Below, one piece after another: positions 53,266-61,818 of a stretch of DNA of 62,444 nt. Under the pieces are notes generated by a model, which worked only from the letters and a program-made list of their open reading frames with translations, was not told the origin of the DNA and did no database searches. Made by a program: the position numbers and the translations under genes. Source of the DNA: Nonomuraea deserti. Lineage in GTDB: Bacteria > Actinomycetota > Actinomycetes > Streptosporangiales > Streptosporangiaceae. The stretch covers positions 1 through 62,444 of the forward strand of contig NZ_SMKO01000030.1 in NCBI RefSeq assembly GCF_004348685.1, given 5' to 3'. Numbering within the stretch: position 1 is the first letter of the stretch; each line of letters begins with the position of its first letter.

Positions 53266-54183
53266 TCAAACGCCCTTCAGAACACGATCAAGTGCCGCCC
53301 GGCCTGCAGGTCCCCAGTGCGGCTTGCCGCCGGGAAGGCCCCGGTCTCCGTTCTGCCCCATGAGCATCAGGAAGAGGCTCTTCATAGCGGCCAGCCCGCG
53401 GGCGCGCCGGATCGCCGCCTCGTCCGCGTGCGCGTACGCGTCGAAGAACCGTGAGGCCGTGCCCGCGGGGAGCAGCACCCACGCGGCGGCGAGGTCCCAC
53501 GCCGGATCGCCGGCGAACAACGCACCGAAATCGATCACGCCCGAGAGCGTCCCGTCCGAGACGACGACATTCGCGGGATGGAGGTCACCGTGCAGCCACA
53601 TCGGCGGGCCCTCCCACTCGGGGGCCGCGACGGCATCGGCCCAGACGGCCCGGACGGCGCGGACATCGCCGACGGCGTCGGGGTCAATGGCCTGCAAGAA
53701 CTGCTCGAAGCCGCCCGTGCACCTCTTGGGGTGTTCGCGGCGGACCGAGGCGCCGAGGTCCGAACTGGCCGGGGCTTCGGCGGGCGCCTCCACATGGAGC
53801 GCCCGGAGGAAGCCCGCCAGCGTGTCGGCCGCGTGGGCGCCGCGGCTGATCGAGCCGTGGTCAAGCGGCTCGCCGGGAACCCACGTCATCACGGTCCAGT
53901 GCTTGGGGAAGCGCTCGGACGGTTCGCCGAACCGCACCGGGGTCGGCACCGGGAGCGGCAGGCGCGGGGCCAGCACGGGTAGCCACCGCCGCTCCTTGAG
54001 CTGGAACTCCGGGGTGCGGTCCATGCGCTGCATGCGCACGACCAACTCGTCCCCGAGGCGCCACATTTGGTTACCCCAGCCGCCCACCACCTCGCGGATG
54101 GCCAGCCCTGCAAGATCTGGATGTTGCTCCTGCAGCAGGTCACGGACCAGGTCTGCGGTGATCTCAATCTCGGTGTCGGTCAT
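53266..54183 (-). CDS. Aminoglycoside-phosphotransferase-family kinase
   Basis: 305 residues. The APH fold is shown by the nucleotide-binding half (WGNQMWRLGDELVVRMQR), the catalytic Brenner motif WLHGDLHPANVVV and the metal motif GVIDFGALFAGDPAWDLAAAW. Motifs are intact, so it is probably an active small-molecule kinase. The family includes antibiotic-modifying and macrolide kinases but also metabolic ones; substrate and any resistance role cannot be inferred. Second cargo gene inside the split tnpB. Confidence 0.9.
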   Translation of the reverse strand: MTDTEIEITADLVRDLLQEQHPDLAGLAIREVVGGWGNQMWRLGDELVVRMQRMDRTPEFQLKERRWLPVLAPRLPLPVPTPVRFGEPSERFPKHWTVMTWVPGEPLDHGSISRGAHAADTLAGFLRALHVEAPAEAPASSDLGASVRREHPKRCTGGFEQFLQAIDPDAVGDVRAVRAVWADAVAAPEWEGPPMWLHGDLHPANVVVSDGTLSGVIDFGALFAGDPAWDLAAAWVLLPAGTASRFFDAYAHADEAAIRRARGLAAMKSLFLMLMGQNGDRGLPGGKPHWGPAGRAALDRVLKGV

Positions 54184-54327
54184 GCAAAGTCACAGTACTG
54201 AGGCGGCAGGCGGAGCGGCTCTCGTTATCCGGAACATCTCGCTGTGATTCCTCTGGCATCACCCATTCGGTTTCAGAGAGCTGCAGATCAGAGGCTTTGG
54301 GACGGAACGGCCCCGAAGTTCAGAGAA

Positions 54328-55138
54328 GCAGGCGTTGGCATGCGGGCAGCTCTTTTGGACGGGTAGCCCGCAGTAGCCGTTGGGCAGGGTTTGGGTGGCC
54401 ATGCCGACGCGGGTCTTGGCCCACTGTGCCTGGGCGAGCGGCCCGTCGGGAGCGAGGGTGACCCGTTCGCCTTTGAAGTTGACCTTGGTGGCTTGTTCCC
54501 AGTGCCGCCGGACCGTCTGATCGGTGATTTTGGCGTAGCGGGCCGTCATCCGGTGGGACTCAGTCCGCGCAGGTCGATGGCGGAGCTGCCCGCGAGCTGG
54601 CAGTCGAGGACGAAGGCCTTCGGGTCGGGGCGGCCGGCGCGTTCCCATCGATCCTGGTGGTTGTGGCAGAAGACCTTGGTGGTGTTCTCCACCCAGAGCG
54701 TGCAGAACGGCATGCGGCACTCGGCGGTTCCGCTCGTGGTGAGGACCGCCTGCGCGATCCATGTCTCTAGCTCGGGACGGCCGTGCCGGACCCACCTGTC
54801 GTAGTGCTTGGCGCATAACCCGCGGCCGTTGATCCCGAAGCGGCACTCGGCGACGGCGCACTGGCGAAGGTCCACGTGCCCTCGGACCGGCGGGCCGGGG
54901 GCGGCGAGGAAGTCAGCCATGTCGGGGCGGCCGCGGTGCCGCCACCGGATGACGTGGCCGTTGCAGAGCCCGTGCTGGGCGACAAGACGATCGCAGTCGT
55001 TCACCGCGCATCGGTGGTGACGAACACCGGGTCGTGCGGGTCGGGATGGTAGACCTCGACGCGGAACTCGGCGCGCACGCTGGCCAGCAGCGTCTCCAGC
55101 AGCCCCGTCCTGGCGGGGATCGGCCCGGTGACGGTCAC
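54328..55138 (-). pseudogene. tnpB: tnpB recombinase, frameshifted, internally deleted and truncated
   Basis: Starts GTG 55138 overlapping the tnpA stop. VTVTGPIPARTGLLETLL...VFVTTD runs to about 55010, where one missing base shifts the frame into CAVNDCDRLVAQHGLCNGH. Three Cys/His clusters of that type follow (zinc-finger-like N-terminal region). At about 54545 the text jumps from SAIDLRGL to ESHRMTARYAKITDQTVRRH, the segment around the catalytic Tyr, so the integrase core with its R-H-R residues (roughly 300 aa) is deleted. It ends at CPHANAC, where cargo begins. Confidence 0.8.
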
Positions 55139-56252
55139 AACTGGACCTCCCGTCCGGTGAACCAGCCAGCGGCCTCAAGGCTCTGGCGGGCGTCCTCGAC
55201 GGTGAGGTGGCCGTAGGTGTCGATGGTCGTGGTGATCGAGGCATGGCCGAGGAGTTCCTTCACACGCTCCATCCCGGCGCCCCGGCGCAACAGCCAGGTT
55301 GCGTAGGTGTGCCGGTAATGGTGGGGCTCGAAGTCGACCCCGTGCGGCGGCGTAACCGCAGGACCAGGTCATAGACCGCGCGGTAAGCCCATGGCCGCCC
55401 ATGGGGCTCGGCGAAGAGGTTGACGAAGACGTAGTCGGAGTCCAGAGCGCCGTACTCGCGGGTGAGGTAGTCGGCGTAGAGCCGCATCAACTCGGCGCTG
55501 GCCGGGATCGTCCGGCAGATGCCGGCCTTGGCCCGCGCTCGGTTGGCGTTGGAGCGAGACGTGATGGTGACACTCTGCTCGGCGATGCCCATGTCCTCGT
55601 GCCGCAGGCCCAAGGCTTCGCCAATCCGCACGCCGCAATCCAGCAGAACGGCGAACAGGAGCCGGTCGCGTAGGTGCTCACAGGCGTCCAGCACGGCTTG
55701 TGCCTGCGAAGCGGTGAGCACCTTCGGTCTGGATGGGGACGACTTCAGCTTGATCGCGCGGCGCCGCTCCAGCTCGCCCTTGGCCATGTGGTGCAGGAAC
55801 GGCTTGAACGACGTTGCGGCGCCCCGCCGCCCTGCGGGCTGCATGGTGATCAGCAGCCTGGCCAACTCGACATCGCCGTGGCGGGCATGGAACTCGCAGA
55901 ACGAGGTTAGGGCAGCGAGTTTGCGGTTCACGCTGGCCGCCGAGCAGTGATGCGCCACCGTGGGCAACACCGCAACGTTCCCGGTGCGCGCCTCGGGCGG
56001 CAGCCGCAGCCAGGCGACGAAGCCAGCGACGTCCTCCAGGTCGGCCGCGCGCCAGCCGAGGCGGTGCCCATCCAGGTAGGTGAACCAGTCCATCAAATCG
56101 TGGGCGTATGCCTTGACGGTGTTGGGTGATTTCTCGATCGACGTCAGGAAGGCCAGGAACTGCTCCACCGGCTCGATCGGGACCTGGTCATCGCCGAGGA
56201 GAGTCCACGACTCTTCCTCCGACTCCAGCATGAATACTCGCTGAACCCGCAT
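55135..56252 (-). pseudogene. tnpA: tnpA tyrosine recombinase, frameshifted near the C-terminus
   Basis: From ATG 56252, with GGGAGGGG just upstream. N-terminal SAM-like core-binding domain (QFLAFLTSIEKSPNTVKAYAHDL), then the catalytic Arg in LLDCGVRIGEALGLRHEDM. At the C/G run 55338-55341 one G appears missing: the frame goes to RTGSTSSPT, while the next frame reads VDFEPHHYRHTYATWLL (H-x-x-R), LLGHASITTTIDTYGHL (catalytic Tyr) and ends GREVQL. Restoring one base gives a complete ~371-residue recombinase. A sequencing error is possible. Confidence 0.82.
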
Positions 56253-56376
56253 CGCCCCTCCCGCTGTTGCGTGCTGGACAGCGGTAGGTAATCGCATCCA
56301 CCACGATGATCGGGGAGGGTCCAACATCCGTCGTGCACGTCATGGACAGCCGGAAACGTGCTCAAGATAATGCCCC

Positions 56377-56882
56377 TTCAGCTTCTTGCCTGCGTCAAAA
56401 CCGCAGGCCGTAGCCCCGACGGTCTCAGCCGCTTTGACCGTCTGGGAGTCGATGCACGCGGCCGTCGGCAACTCATCGCGTCCGGCCATGACCCGTAGAC
56501 GGCCGCGTAACCGCCCGGCGAGCCGTTCGGGCAGACCACGCCGGGACCAGCGCAGGAAGAACCCATACACCGCCTCGTGTGAGGGGAAGTCGACCGGCAG
56601 GGCCCGCCAATCGATCCCGTACCTGGTCACGTAGTTGATCGCGTCCAGCACCGCCCGCAGGTCATGGACCATCGGCCTGCCCGTGGTCGCGACCAGCTCG
56701 GCCATCACCGCCCGCGCCTCGACTTCCAGCACCGTCCACTCGGCATCGGTCAGATCCGACGGATACGACGGCTTTCGGCTATGACATCGGCACCCCGTGA
56801 AGCGCAACCACTGGCGCCCACGGACGTGAGCGTGTAAACAGACAACCACGGGCTCCTGGCCGCCGAGATGCGTAGACAACAC
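56377..56882 (-). pseudogene. IS5-b transposase, N-terminal half (copy 1)
   Basis: Carries the DUF4096 region (PSYPSDLTDAEWTVLE, INYVTRYGIDWRALPVDFP) and the first catalytic Asp in ACIDSQTVKAAETVG. IS sequence ends at GFDAGKKLN (about 56377), where the transposon begins; the continuation NGRKRH is 5 kb away at 51331. It is almost identical to the copy at 61838, with one Val/Ala change. The exact start codon is uncertain (GTG 56882 is the farthest). Confidence 0.88.
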
Positions 56883-57223
56883 CTCAGCTATCAGGAGCCC
56901 GCTCCTGTCCGCAGGCGTATCACTCCAGGACGCCCTCGATCAGGGCATCCTGGCCCCGGCCTCAGCGACCAAATCCTTCGTCAGCAGGCTCTTAGAGTTC
57001 AATTTCAGCCGGATGGTCCCAGGACCCCAATCTGGCGCGGGCCGCCTTCCGAGACAGGGAAACGCTCGCTCGGCTGACCAGCGGGATTCTCGCTGACCGG
57101 CCCGGGGCGTCTGGGCGAATGTTGGCGCGGTGCTTGGTGCCCGGTTCTTGCCCTGATCGCGGGCTGTCCCACCCTGGTGGCCCGAGCGCACGGACTCGCG
57201 CTGGACTTTGGCATTCATGTGCC

Positions 57224-58294
57224 CTAGGTGGTCCGGTAGGTGACGCGGCCGACCGTGAACGTGGGGCCGTTGGCGGTGTAGGTGGCTCCGTTGAAGAAGA
57301 CATGGCCATGGCCCGGCCGTGCCGGGGCGGGCACGACGCTGGGCTTCCACACGCCGCCCTGATGCCATGGTGTGTCGTCGGTGCTACTCACGAGTTGGAC
57401 CTGTGGAGTCCAGTGTGGCCGATCCAGCCGGGTTGCGTTTGACCACCACAGCCCGTCGCTGGGCAGCAGCGGTCGGTGGGCTGGTTGTCGGGCGGTCACC
57501 CGGTGATAGCCGCCGGTGGCGGGGGCGATGGCGGCATCGAACTCGTCGGTGGCTAGTTCGACTCGCCGGCTCCGCCAGCCGGTCAGGCCGTCGCGGCTCT
57601 CGGCGTAGCCGATGACGGGGTTGTCGGTGGCGGTCAGCCCGGTGGCGTAGTAAAGGCGCCACAGCCCGTGAGCGTGGACGACGTTGGGTTCGAGCACGGT
57701 GCCCCGCTCCCAGGGCAACGCGGCGGTGAACACCGGTTCCGGGCGGCGGTGCCAGCGCTTGCCATCCCACTCCAGGCAGCCGATCTGGTATGGCCCGTAC
57801 AGCGTTCTCGAGGGCGTGCTGGCGTAGTAGATGCGCCGCACACCACCGGCCCGCACGTGGACCGGGCAGTGGTAACCGGTGGCGTCCCAGGCGCCGGTCG
57901 GCGGAGGAGGGGCCAACGCCGCGGCGACGGCGGAGTCGTCCGGCTCGGTGTCGATCATCCAGTCCGGGCTGTCGAGAGCCGCTCCGCGAGGCAGTCGCGC
58001 CGAGCAGAGGCCGACCACGGGCGACTCACCTGAGGTTGCGCCCAGCACCATCCACCAGTGCCCGTCCAGCCTGGCCACCGACACGTCGGCGACCGTGTCC
58101 AAGTTACGTAGGTGCGCGATGCCGATCCGGTCAGCACCACCGAGTATCGGCGTTTTGTTCCCGGCCACGATCGTGCTGAGCTCCGTGGCCGCTGCGGGCG
58201 GGGCACTGGCCGTGAGGCCGAGTGTGACCGCGCTGGCCAGCAGTGTCCGGCGGCTGAGATCCTGTCCGTATGGTCTGTGCACTGTTTCCTCCAT
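57224..58294 (-). CDS. Tat-exported GH43-like beta-propeller protein
   Basis: 356 residues. The N-terminus carries a twin-arginine signal (LSRRTLLASAVTLGLTASAPPAAA). The mature region has repeated four-strand blade patterns (GHWWMVLGATSG, RRIYYASTPSRTLYGPYQIG, LWRLYYATGLTATDNPVIGYAESRDGLTGW split across blades) typical of GH43/GH32-like five-bladed propellers. Catalytic acids are not certain. Divergent from a MarR gene with a shared operator, so probably induced by that regulator's ligand. Sits between two IS-bearing regions. Confidence 0.7.
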   Translation of the reverse strand: MEETVHRPYGQDLSRRTLLASAVTLGLTASAPPAAATELSTIVAGNKTPILGGADRIGIAHLRNLDTVADVSVARLDGHWWMVLGATSGESPVVGLCSARLPRGAALDSPDWMIDTEPDDSAVAAALAPPPPTGAWDATGYHCPVHVRAGGVRRIYYASTPSRTLYGPYQIGCLEWDGKRWHRRPEPVFTAALPWERGTVLEPNVVHAHGLWRLYYATGLTATDNPVIGYAESRDGLTGWRSRRVELATDEFDAAIAPATGGYHRVTARQPAHRPLLPSDGLWWSNATRLDRPHWTPQVQLVSSTDDTPWHQGGVWKPSVVPAPARPGHGHVFFNGATYTANGPTFTVGRVTYRTT

Positions 58295-58304
58295 GGCGAA
58301 TATC

Positions 58305-58333
58305 TTCGATGATTAAACTATACAATCATCGAA
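58305..58333. promoter_or_regulatory. Probable MarR operator
   Basis: A perfect inverted repeat TTCGATGATT-N9-AATCATCGAA centred between the Tat-protein gene (start 58294) and the MarR gene (start 58353), placed to repress both. Confidence 0.85.
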
Positions 58334-58352
58334 TCAACTTGGCGTGTGCGCG

Positions 58353-58796
58353 ATGAACGAACTCGTCCAGGAACTGCTGACCTGTCAGCAGCGGATGGCC
58401 GCGCGCAGCCTTCGGTACAACGAATCGATCGCGCACAAACTCGGCGTGACGCCCACCGACGTCAAAGGCCTCGGCCTGCTCGTCCAGCGCCCGCACACAC
58501 CGCGTGAACTCGCCGACGAGTTGGATCTGACCGCGAGCGCGGTCACCGCGGTCGTCGACCGGTTGGAGAACGCGGGCTTCGCCCGCCGCGAACGTTCGAG
58601 CACCGACCGCAGGCAGGTCATCGTTCACGCCGTGGTCGAGCAGGCGCAGCGAGCGGTCGCCCTTCACATCTCGTTGTACGAACGGCTCGCCGAGGTCGTG
58701 AGCTCCTACGACGAGAAACAGATCAGCACGCTTCTGGACTACATCGAGCAGTGCACCCGAATCCTCGCCGACGAAGCGGACAGGCTCGCCACCTAG
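58353..58796 (+). CDS. MarR-family transcriptional regulator
   Basis: 147 residues from ATG 58353 (a GTG at 58344 is an alternative). Winged-helix core: PTDVKGLGLLVQRPHTPRELADELDLTASAVTAVVDRLENAGFARRE region with the wing ERSSTDRRQVIVHA. The N- and C-terminal helices form the dimer interface. Likely represses itself and the divergent Tat-exported protein through the palindrome between them. Confidence 0.9.
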   Translation: MNELVQELLTCQQRMAARSLRYNESIAHKLGVTPTDVKGLGLLVQRPHTPRELADELDLTASAVTAVVDRLENAGFARRERSSTDRRQVIVHAVVEQAQRAVALHISLYERLAEVVSSYDEKQISTLLDYIEQCTRILADEADRLAT

Positions 58797-58905
58797 TGCT
58801 GTGAGAGGGCAGTCTGTGAGCCTATACCCCTGATGTCATAGTGTGATTGAGTGAATCTGTAGCGTTATGTCTAGCTGGTGGGCGTGGACGTGTTGAGATG
58901 GCCGG

Positions 58906-59220
58906 GTGAGTGAACGCAAGCCGTACGCGACGGACTTATCCCCAGATGCGCGAGATCGTTAACGCGCTGCTGTACCAGAGCCGGACCGGCTGCCAGTGGA
59001 GCTTGCTGCCCCATGACCTGCCACTGCGCAGCGCGGTCATGTACTACTACACCGCCTGGCGTAAGGGCGGCACCGACCAGGCCATCCACGACCTGCTGCG
59101 CTTCCAGGTGCGGGAGAAACACCGACGATTAGCCGACCCGAGCCTGGTGGTGCTCGACACCCAGAGCGTGCGCGCCGCGGCCGGAGTCTCCGCCACCACG
59201 ACCGGACGGGATGCGGCCAA
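58906..59220 (+). pseudogene. IS5-a transposase fragment, N-terminal part
   Basis: GTG 58906 starts MSERKPYATDLSPDAR, then a small deletion shifts the frame to QMREIVNALLYQSRTGCQW, DLPLRSAVMYYYTAWRKGG and the catalytic Asp in VVLDTQSVRAAAGVSATTTGRDAA. At GRDAA (59217) it runs directly into the left inverted repeat of the three-recombinase element. The C-terminal half is nowhere in the window. It is a different IS5 lineage (IS112-like motif VRAAAGVSATTTGRDAA) from IS5-b. Confidence 0.82.
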
Positions 59221-59248
59221 TTATGAGGGGCTGGATGTTATGCCGGGC
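59218..59248 (+). repeat. Left 31-bp inverted repeat of the RIT-like element
   Basis: Begins CAATTATGAGGGGCTGGATG and ends TTATGCCGGGC. Identical to the reverse complement of 61810-61840. It follows IS5-a codons G-R-D-A-A without a gap. Confidence 0.95.
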
Positions 59249-59351
59249 CGGGTGGATCAGTGCTGGCTGATAGCGGCACGGGTGACCAATTGACCTCATA
59301 ACGCCGGAGCTTCACCGTCTCCATCGAAGGGCTGTCGATGGAGGTGAGTAC

Positions 59352-59894
59352 ATGGTCAAGGCTGCGACGGACGGCCGCTACCCGGTCAGGGTGGCGGGGC
59401 CGTTGGCTGGGCTGGTGCACGAGTTCCGGCTGGAGCTGATCCGTCAGGGGTTCACGCCGCGAACCGCTCAGGGCCGCGCGTATGTGCTGGCGCATCTGAG
59501 CCGCTGGCTGGAGCAGGAGGGGGTGGCTCCCACTGAGCTGAGTGCCGAGCGGATCGCCGCGTTTGCCGCGGCGCGACAAGCTGGCGGCTGTCGACGGTGG
59601 CGGACGGATCGCTCGCTGCGGCCGATGCTGGGCTATCTGCGGGTGCTTGGGCTGGTCCCGCCCGAGGAGCCGCCTGCCCTGGGTCCTGTCGATGCGGTGC
59701 TGGAGAGGTATCGCAGCTGGCTGGAGCATGAGCGTCGGCTTGGCGAGCAGACGGTGAGTTTGCGCTTGCACTGGGCCGCCAAGTTCTTGATCCCCCAGGT
59801 CGAAGGCGGACGGCTGGAACTCGGCCGGATCGCTCCGCAAGCGGTGACGGCGTTCGTGCTGGAGATGTCGCAGCATTACGGATCGGCTCGATGA
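59352..59894 (+). CDS. ritA-like tyrosine recombinase, N-terminal part
   Basis: 180 residues forming the SAM-like core-binding half (LVHEFRLELIRQGFTPRTAQ, LAHLSRWLEQEGVAPTEL, VDAVLERYRSWLEHERRLGEQT). It ends EMSQHYGSAR at a TGA whose bases overlap the ATG of the next frame (59891). Together the two frames match one recombinase of about 410 residues, so one base is probably missing here; coupled translation of two halves is the less likely alternative. Confidence 0.7.
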   Translation: MVKAATDGRYPVRVAGPLAGLVHEFRLELIRQGFTPRTAQGRAYVLAHLSRWLEQEGVAPTELSAERIAAFAAARQAGGCRRWRTDRSLRPMLGYLRVLGLVPPEEPPALGPVDAVLERYRSWLEHERRLGEQTVSLRLHWAAKFLIPQVEGGRLELGRIAPQAVTAFVLEMSQHYGSAR

Positions 59895-60586
59895 AGCCGT
59901 TGACCTCGGGTCTGCGGTCGCTGCTGCGGTTCTTGTTCGCGGCAGGCGACATCGACCGTGACCTGTCGCCGGTGGTGCCGTCGGTTGCCGGCTGGCAGCT
60001 GAGCGGGATTCCGGTCGGTGCGGATGACGAGGCAGTCACCACGCTGCTTGCCTCGTGCAACCGGGCCACGGCGATCGGGCGGCGGGACTTCGCGGTCCTG
60101 CTGCTGATGGCCAGACTGGGGCTGCGGGCGGTAGAGGTCGCGCGGCTGCGCCTGGAAGACATCGACTGGCGCGGCGGCGAGCTGACGGTTCGGGGCAAAG
60201 GCGGCCGCGTCGACCAGATGCCGCTTCCATCCGACGTCGGCGGCGCCCTGGCCGACTGGCTGCGCAACGGCCGACGGCCATCGACGTTGCGGGAAGTGTT
60301 CACCCGCACGATCGGCCCGGACGCACCGATGAAACGGCAGTCGATCGTGACGGTGCCGCGCCACGCCTCGTTACGGGCCGGCATTGCGATGGTGGGCGCC
60401 CATCGACTGCGGCACCGCGTTGCCTGCCGAGTGCTGGCCGACGGCGGGTCCCTGGCCGAGGTCGCCGAGTTGCTGCGGCACAACGATCACGCGAGCTCGG
60501 CAATCTATGCGAAGGTCGACCTGACCGCGCTTGCCGCGGTCGTGCGGCCCTGGCCGATGGCGGTCGGCGATGACGACACTGCGTGA
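59891..60586 (+). CDS. ritA-like tyrosine recombinase, catalytic part
   Basis: 231 residues with the full catalytic set: Arg in ARLGLRAVEVARLRLEDIDW, Lys in VRGKGGRVDQMPLP, H-x-x-R in GAHRLRHRVACRVL, His in LRHNDHASSAIYA and the Tyr in AIYAKVDLTAL. It begins MKPLTSGLRSLLRFLF, which in relatives is the end of the core-binding domain, so the residues before it come from the preceding frame. It overlaps the ritB start by 17 bases. Confidence 0.78.
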   Translation: MKPLTSGLRSLLRFLFAAGDIDRDLSPVVPSVAGWQLSGIPVGADDEAVTTLLASCNRATAIGRRDFAVLLLMARLGLRAVEVARLRLEDIDWRGGELTVRGKGGRVDQMPLPSDVGGALADWLRNGRRPSTLREVFTRTIGPDAPMKRQSIVTVPRHASLRAGIAMVGAHRLRHRVACRVLADGGSLAEVAELLRHNDHASSAIYAKVDLTALAAVVRPWPMAVGDDDTA

Positions 60587-61497
60587 GGCCGTCGACCGCT
60601 ACCTGGCGATTCGCCGGAGCCTGGGCTACAAACTCAAGGCTGAGGGCCGGATGCTCGGTCAGTTCGTCGTCTTCTGTGACACCCGCGGGCTGGACCACGT
60701 CACCGTCGCCGCGGCAGTGGAGTGGGCCACGACCCCGGCCGGGGCGGATACGTCCTGGTGGGCGGCGCGACTGACCGTCATTCGCGAGTTCGCCCGGTTC
60801 CAGGCCGCCTTCGACACCCACACCGAAGTCCCGCCGACAGCCTTGCTCCCACGCACGGGGGACCGCTGCGAGCCCCACCTCTATTCACCGGCGGAGATCA
60901 CCGCGATGCTGCAAGCGGCCCGGAGATTCAAAAACCCGCTGCGCGCCGCCACCGTCGAGGCGTTCATCGGTCTGATGGCCGCCACCGGCATCCGAACCGG
61001 AGAGGCGATGGGTCTGGACCGCGGTGATGTGGATCTGGACAGCCCCATCCTGCTGATCCGGGGCACCAAGTTCGGCAAGTCCCGCCTGGTCCCGCTACAC
61101 TCCAGCACCGCCGAGCACCTCGCCGCCTACCAGGAGCGGCGCGACGAACTGTGTCCGCACCCGTCCACCACGGCGTTCTTCGTCTCCTGCGACGGCACCC
61201 GCCTGAACCACCACAGCGCCAGCACGGCCTTCGCCCGTGTGCTCAAGACCGCGGCGATCACCGCCCCGGCCGGGACGGCCAAGCCGCGGCTCTACGACCT
61301 CAGGCACACCTTCGCGGTGACCACCATGGCGAACTGGTACGCCACCGGAGCCGACGTCGCGCACCTGCTACCGGCCTCTGTCGACCTACCTCGGACACAT
61401 CAGCCCCGCGACCACGTACTGGTATCTGCACGCCTGCCCGCAACTGATGGCCGAAGCCGCCAAGCGACTGGAAGCCGCCTGGGAGGAATCATCATGA
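60570..61497 (+). pseudogene. ritB-like tyrosine recombinase, frameshifted
   Basis: From ATG 60570 (MTTLREAVDRYLAIRRSLGYKL). The catalytic Arg lies in ATGIRTGEAMGLDRGD, Lys in RGTKFGKSRLVPLH and H-x-x-R in LYDLRHTFAVTT. After VAHLLPA an extra T near 61377 shifts the frame; the adjacent frame gives LSTYLGHISPATTYWYLHA with the catalytic Tyr and ends EAAWEESS at 61497. Removing one base gives a complete ~308-residue recombinase. Confidence 0.8.
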
Positions 61498-61818
61498 CCA
61501 GCCTGGCCCCGATCATGCAGGGATACTTCACCGAACGGCTCACCGACCGCCGCGCCAGCGAACACACCATCGCGGCCTACCGCGACACCTTCCGCCTGCT
61601 GCTGCACTACGCCCAAGCTGAACTCGGCCGACCACCCGCAGCCCTGGACCTGGCCGACATCGACGTCCACTTCGTCAGCAGCTTCCTGGACCATCTCTAG
61701 ACCGACCGGAACAACAGCATCGCCACCAGCAACGCTCGGCTGGCCGCGATCCACTCCCTGTTCGGCTACGCGGCGCTACGCTGCCCCGAGCACGCTCTGC
61801 TCATCCAGCGCCCGGCAT
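61494..61818 (+). pseudogene. ritC-like tyrosine recombinase, N-terminal remnant
   Basis: ATG 61494 overlaps the ritB stop (ATGA). MTSLAPIMQGYFTERLTDRR, then a core-binding domain to VSSFLDHL, a TAG stop at 61698-61700 (position usually Glu), and continued homology TDRNNSIATSNARLAAIHSL to ALLIQR. It then meets the right inverted repeat, where a full gene would have some 200 more residues including the catalytic domain. Confidence 0.8.

Larger units (their letters stand above)
51332..56376 (-). mobile_element. Tn554-like transposon (tnpA-tnpB-tnpC), decayed, inside IS5-b
   Basis: Gene order on the minus strand is tnpA (55135-56252), tnpB (begins 55138) and tnpC (51417-51863), with stop/start overlaps as in Tn554 relatives. 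The ends carry short inverted arms TTATCTTGAGC (51330-51340) and its complement (56360-56370), which would flank a ~6-base core in a circular form. tnpA has a frameshift; tnpB has a frameshift, an internal deletion and a 2.26-kb insertion. Excision or movement by its own enzymes is therefore unlikely. Confidence 0.8.
50656..56992 (-). mobile_element. IS5-b copy 1: IS5/IS427-type insertion sequence, split by a transposon
   Basis: Ends are inverted repeats AGAGCCTGCTGACGAAGG (50656-50673) and its complement (56975-56992), flanked on both sides by TA (50654-50655 and 56993-56994), the target duplication of the IS427 group. The transposase reads on the minus strand: its N-terminal half is at 56377-56882 and its C-terminal half at 50675-51331. 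About 5.05 kb of foreign DNA separates the halves. Without the insert the IS would be about 1.3 kb. A second copy starts at the right end of the window. Confidence 0.88.

Noticed and set aside
53266..54183. Calling the APH-family kinase a specific antibiotic-resistance gene
   Set aside because: The motifs show the fold and probable activity, but nothing in the sequence identifies the substrate, and the family includes many metabolic kinases.
56993..57223. Short minus-strand frames between IS5-b and the Tat-exported protein gene
   Set aside because: Arg/Pro-rich frames without start signals or recognisable similarity; treated as non-coding or unidentifiable remnants.
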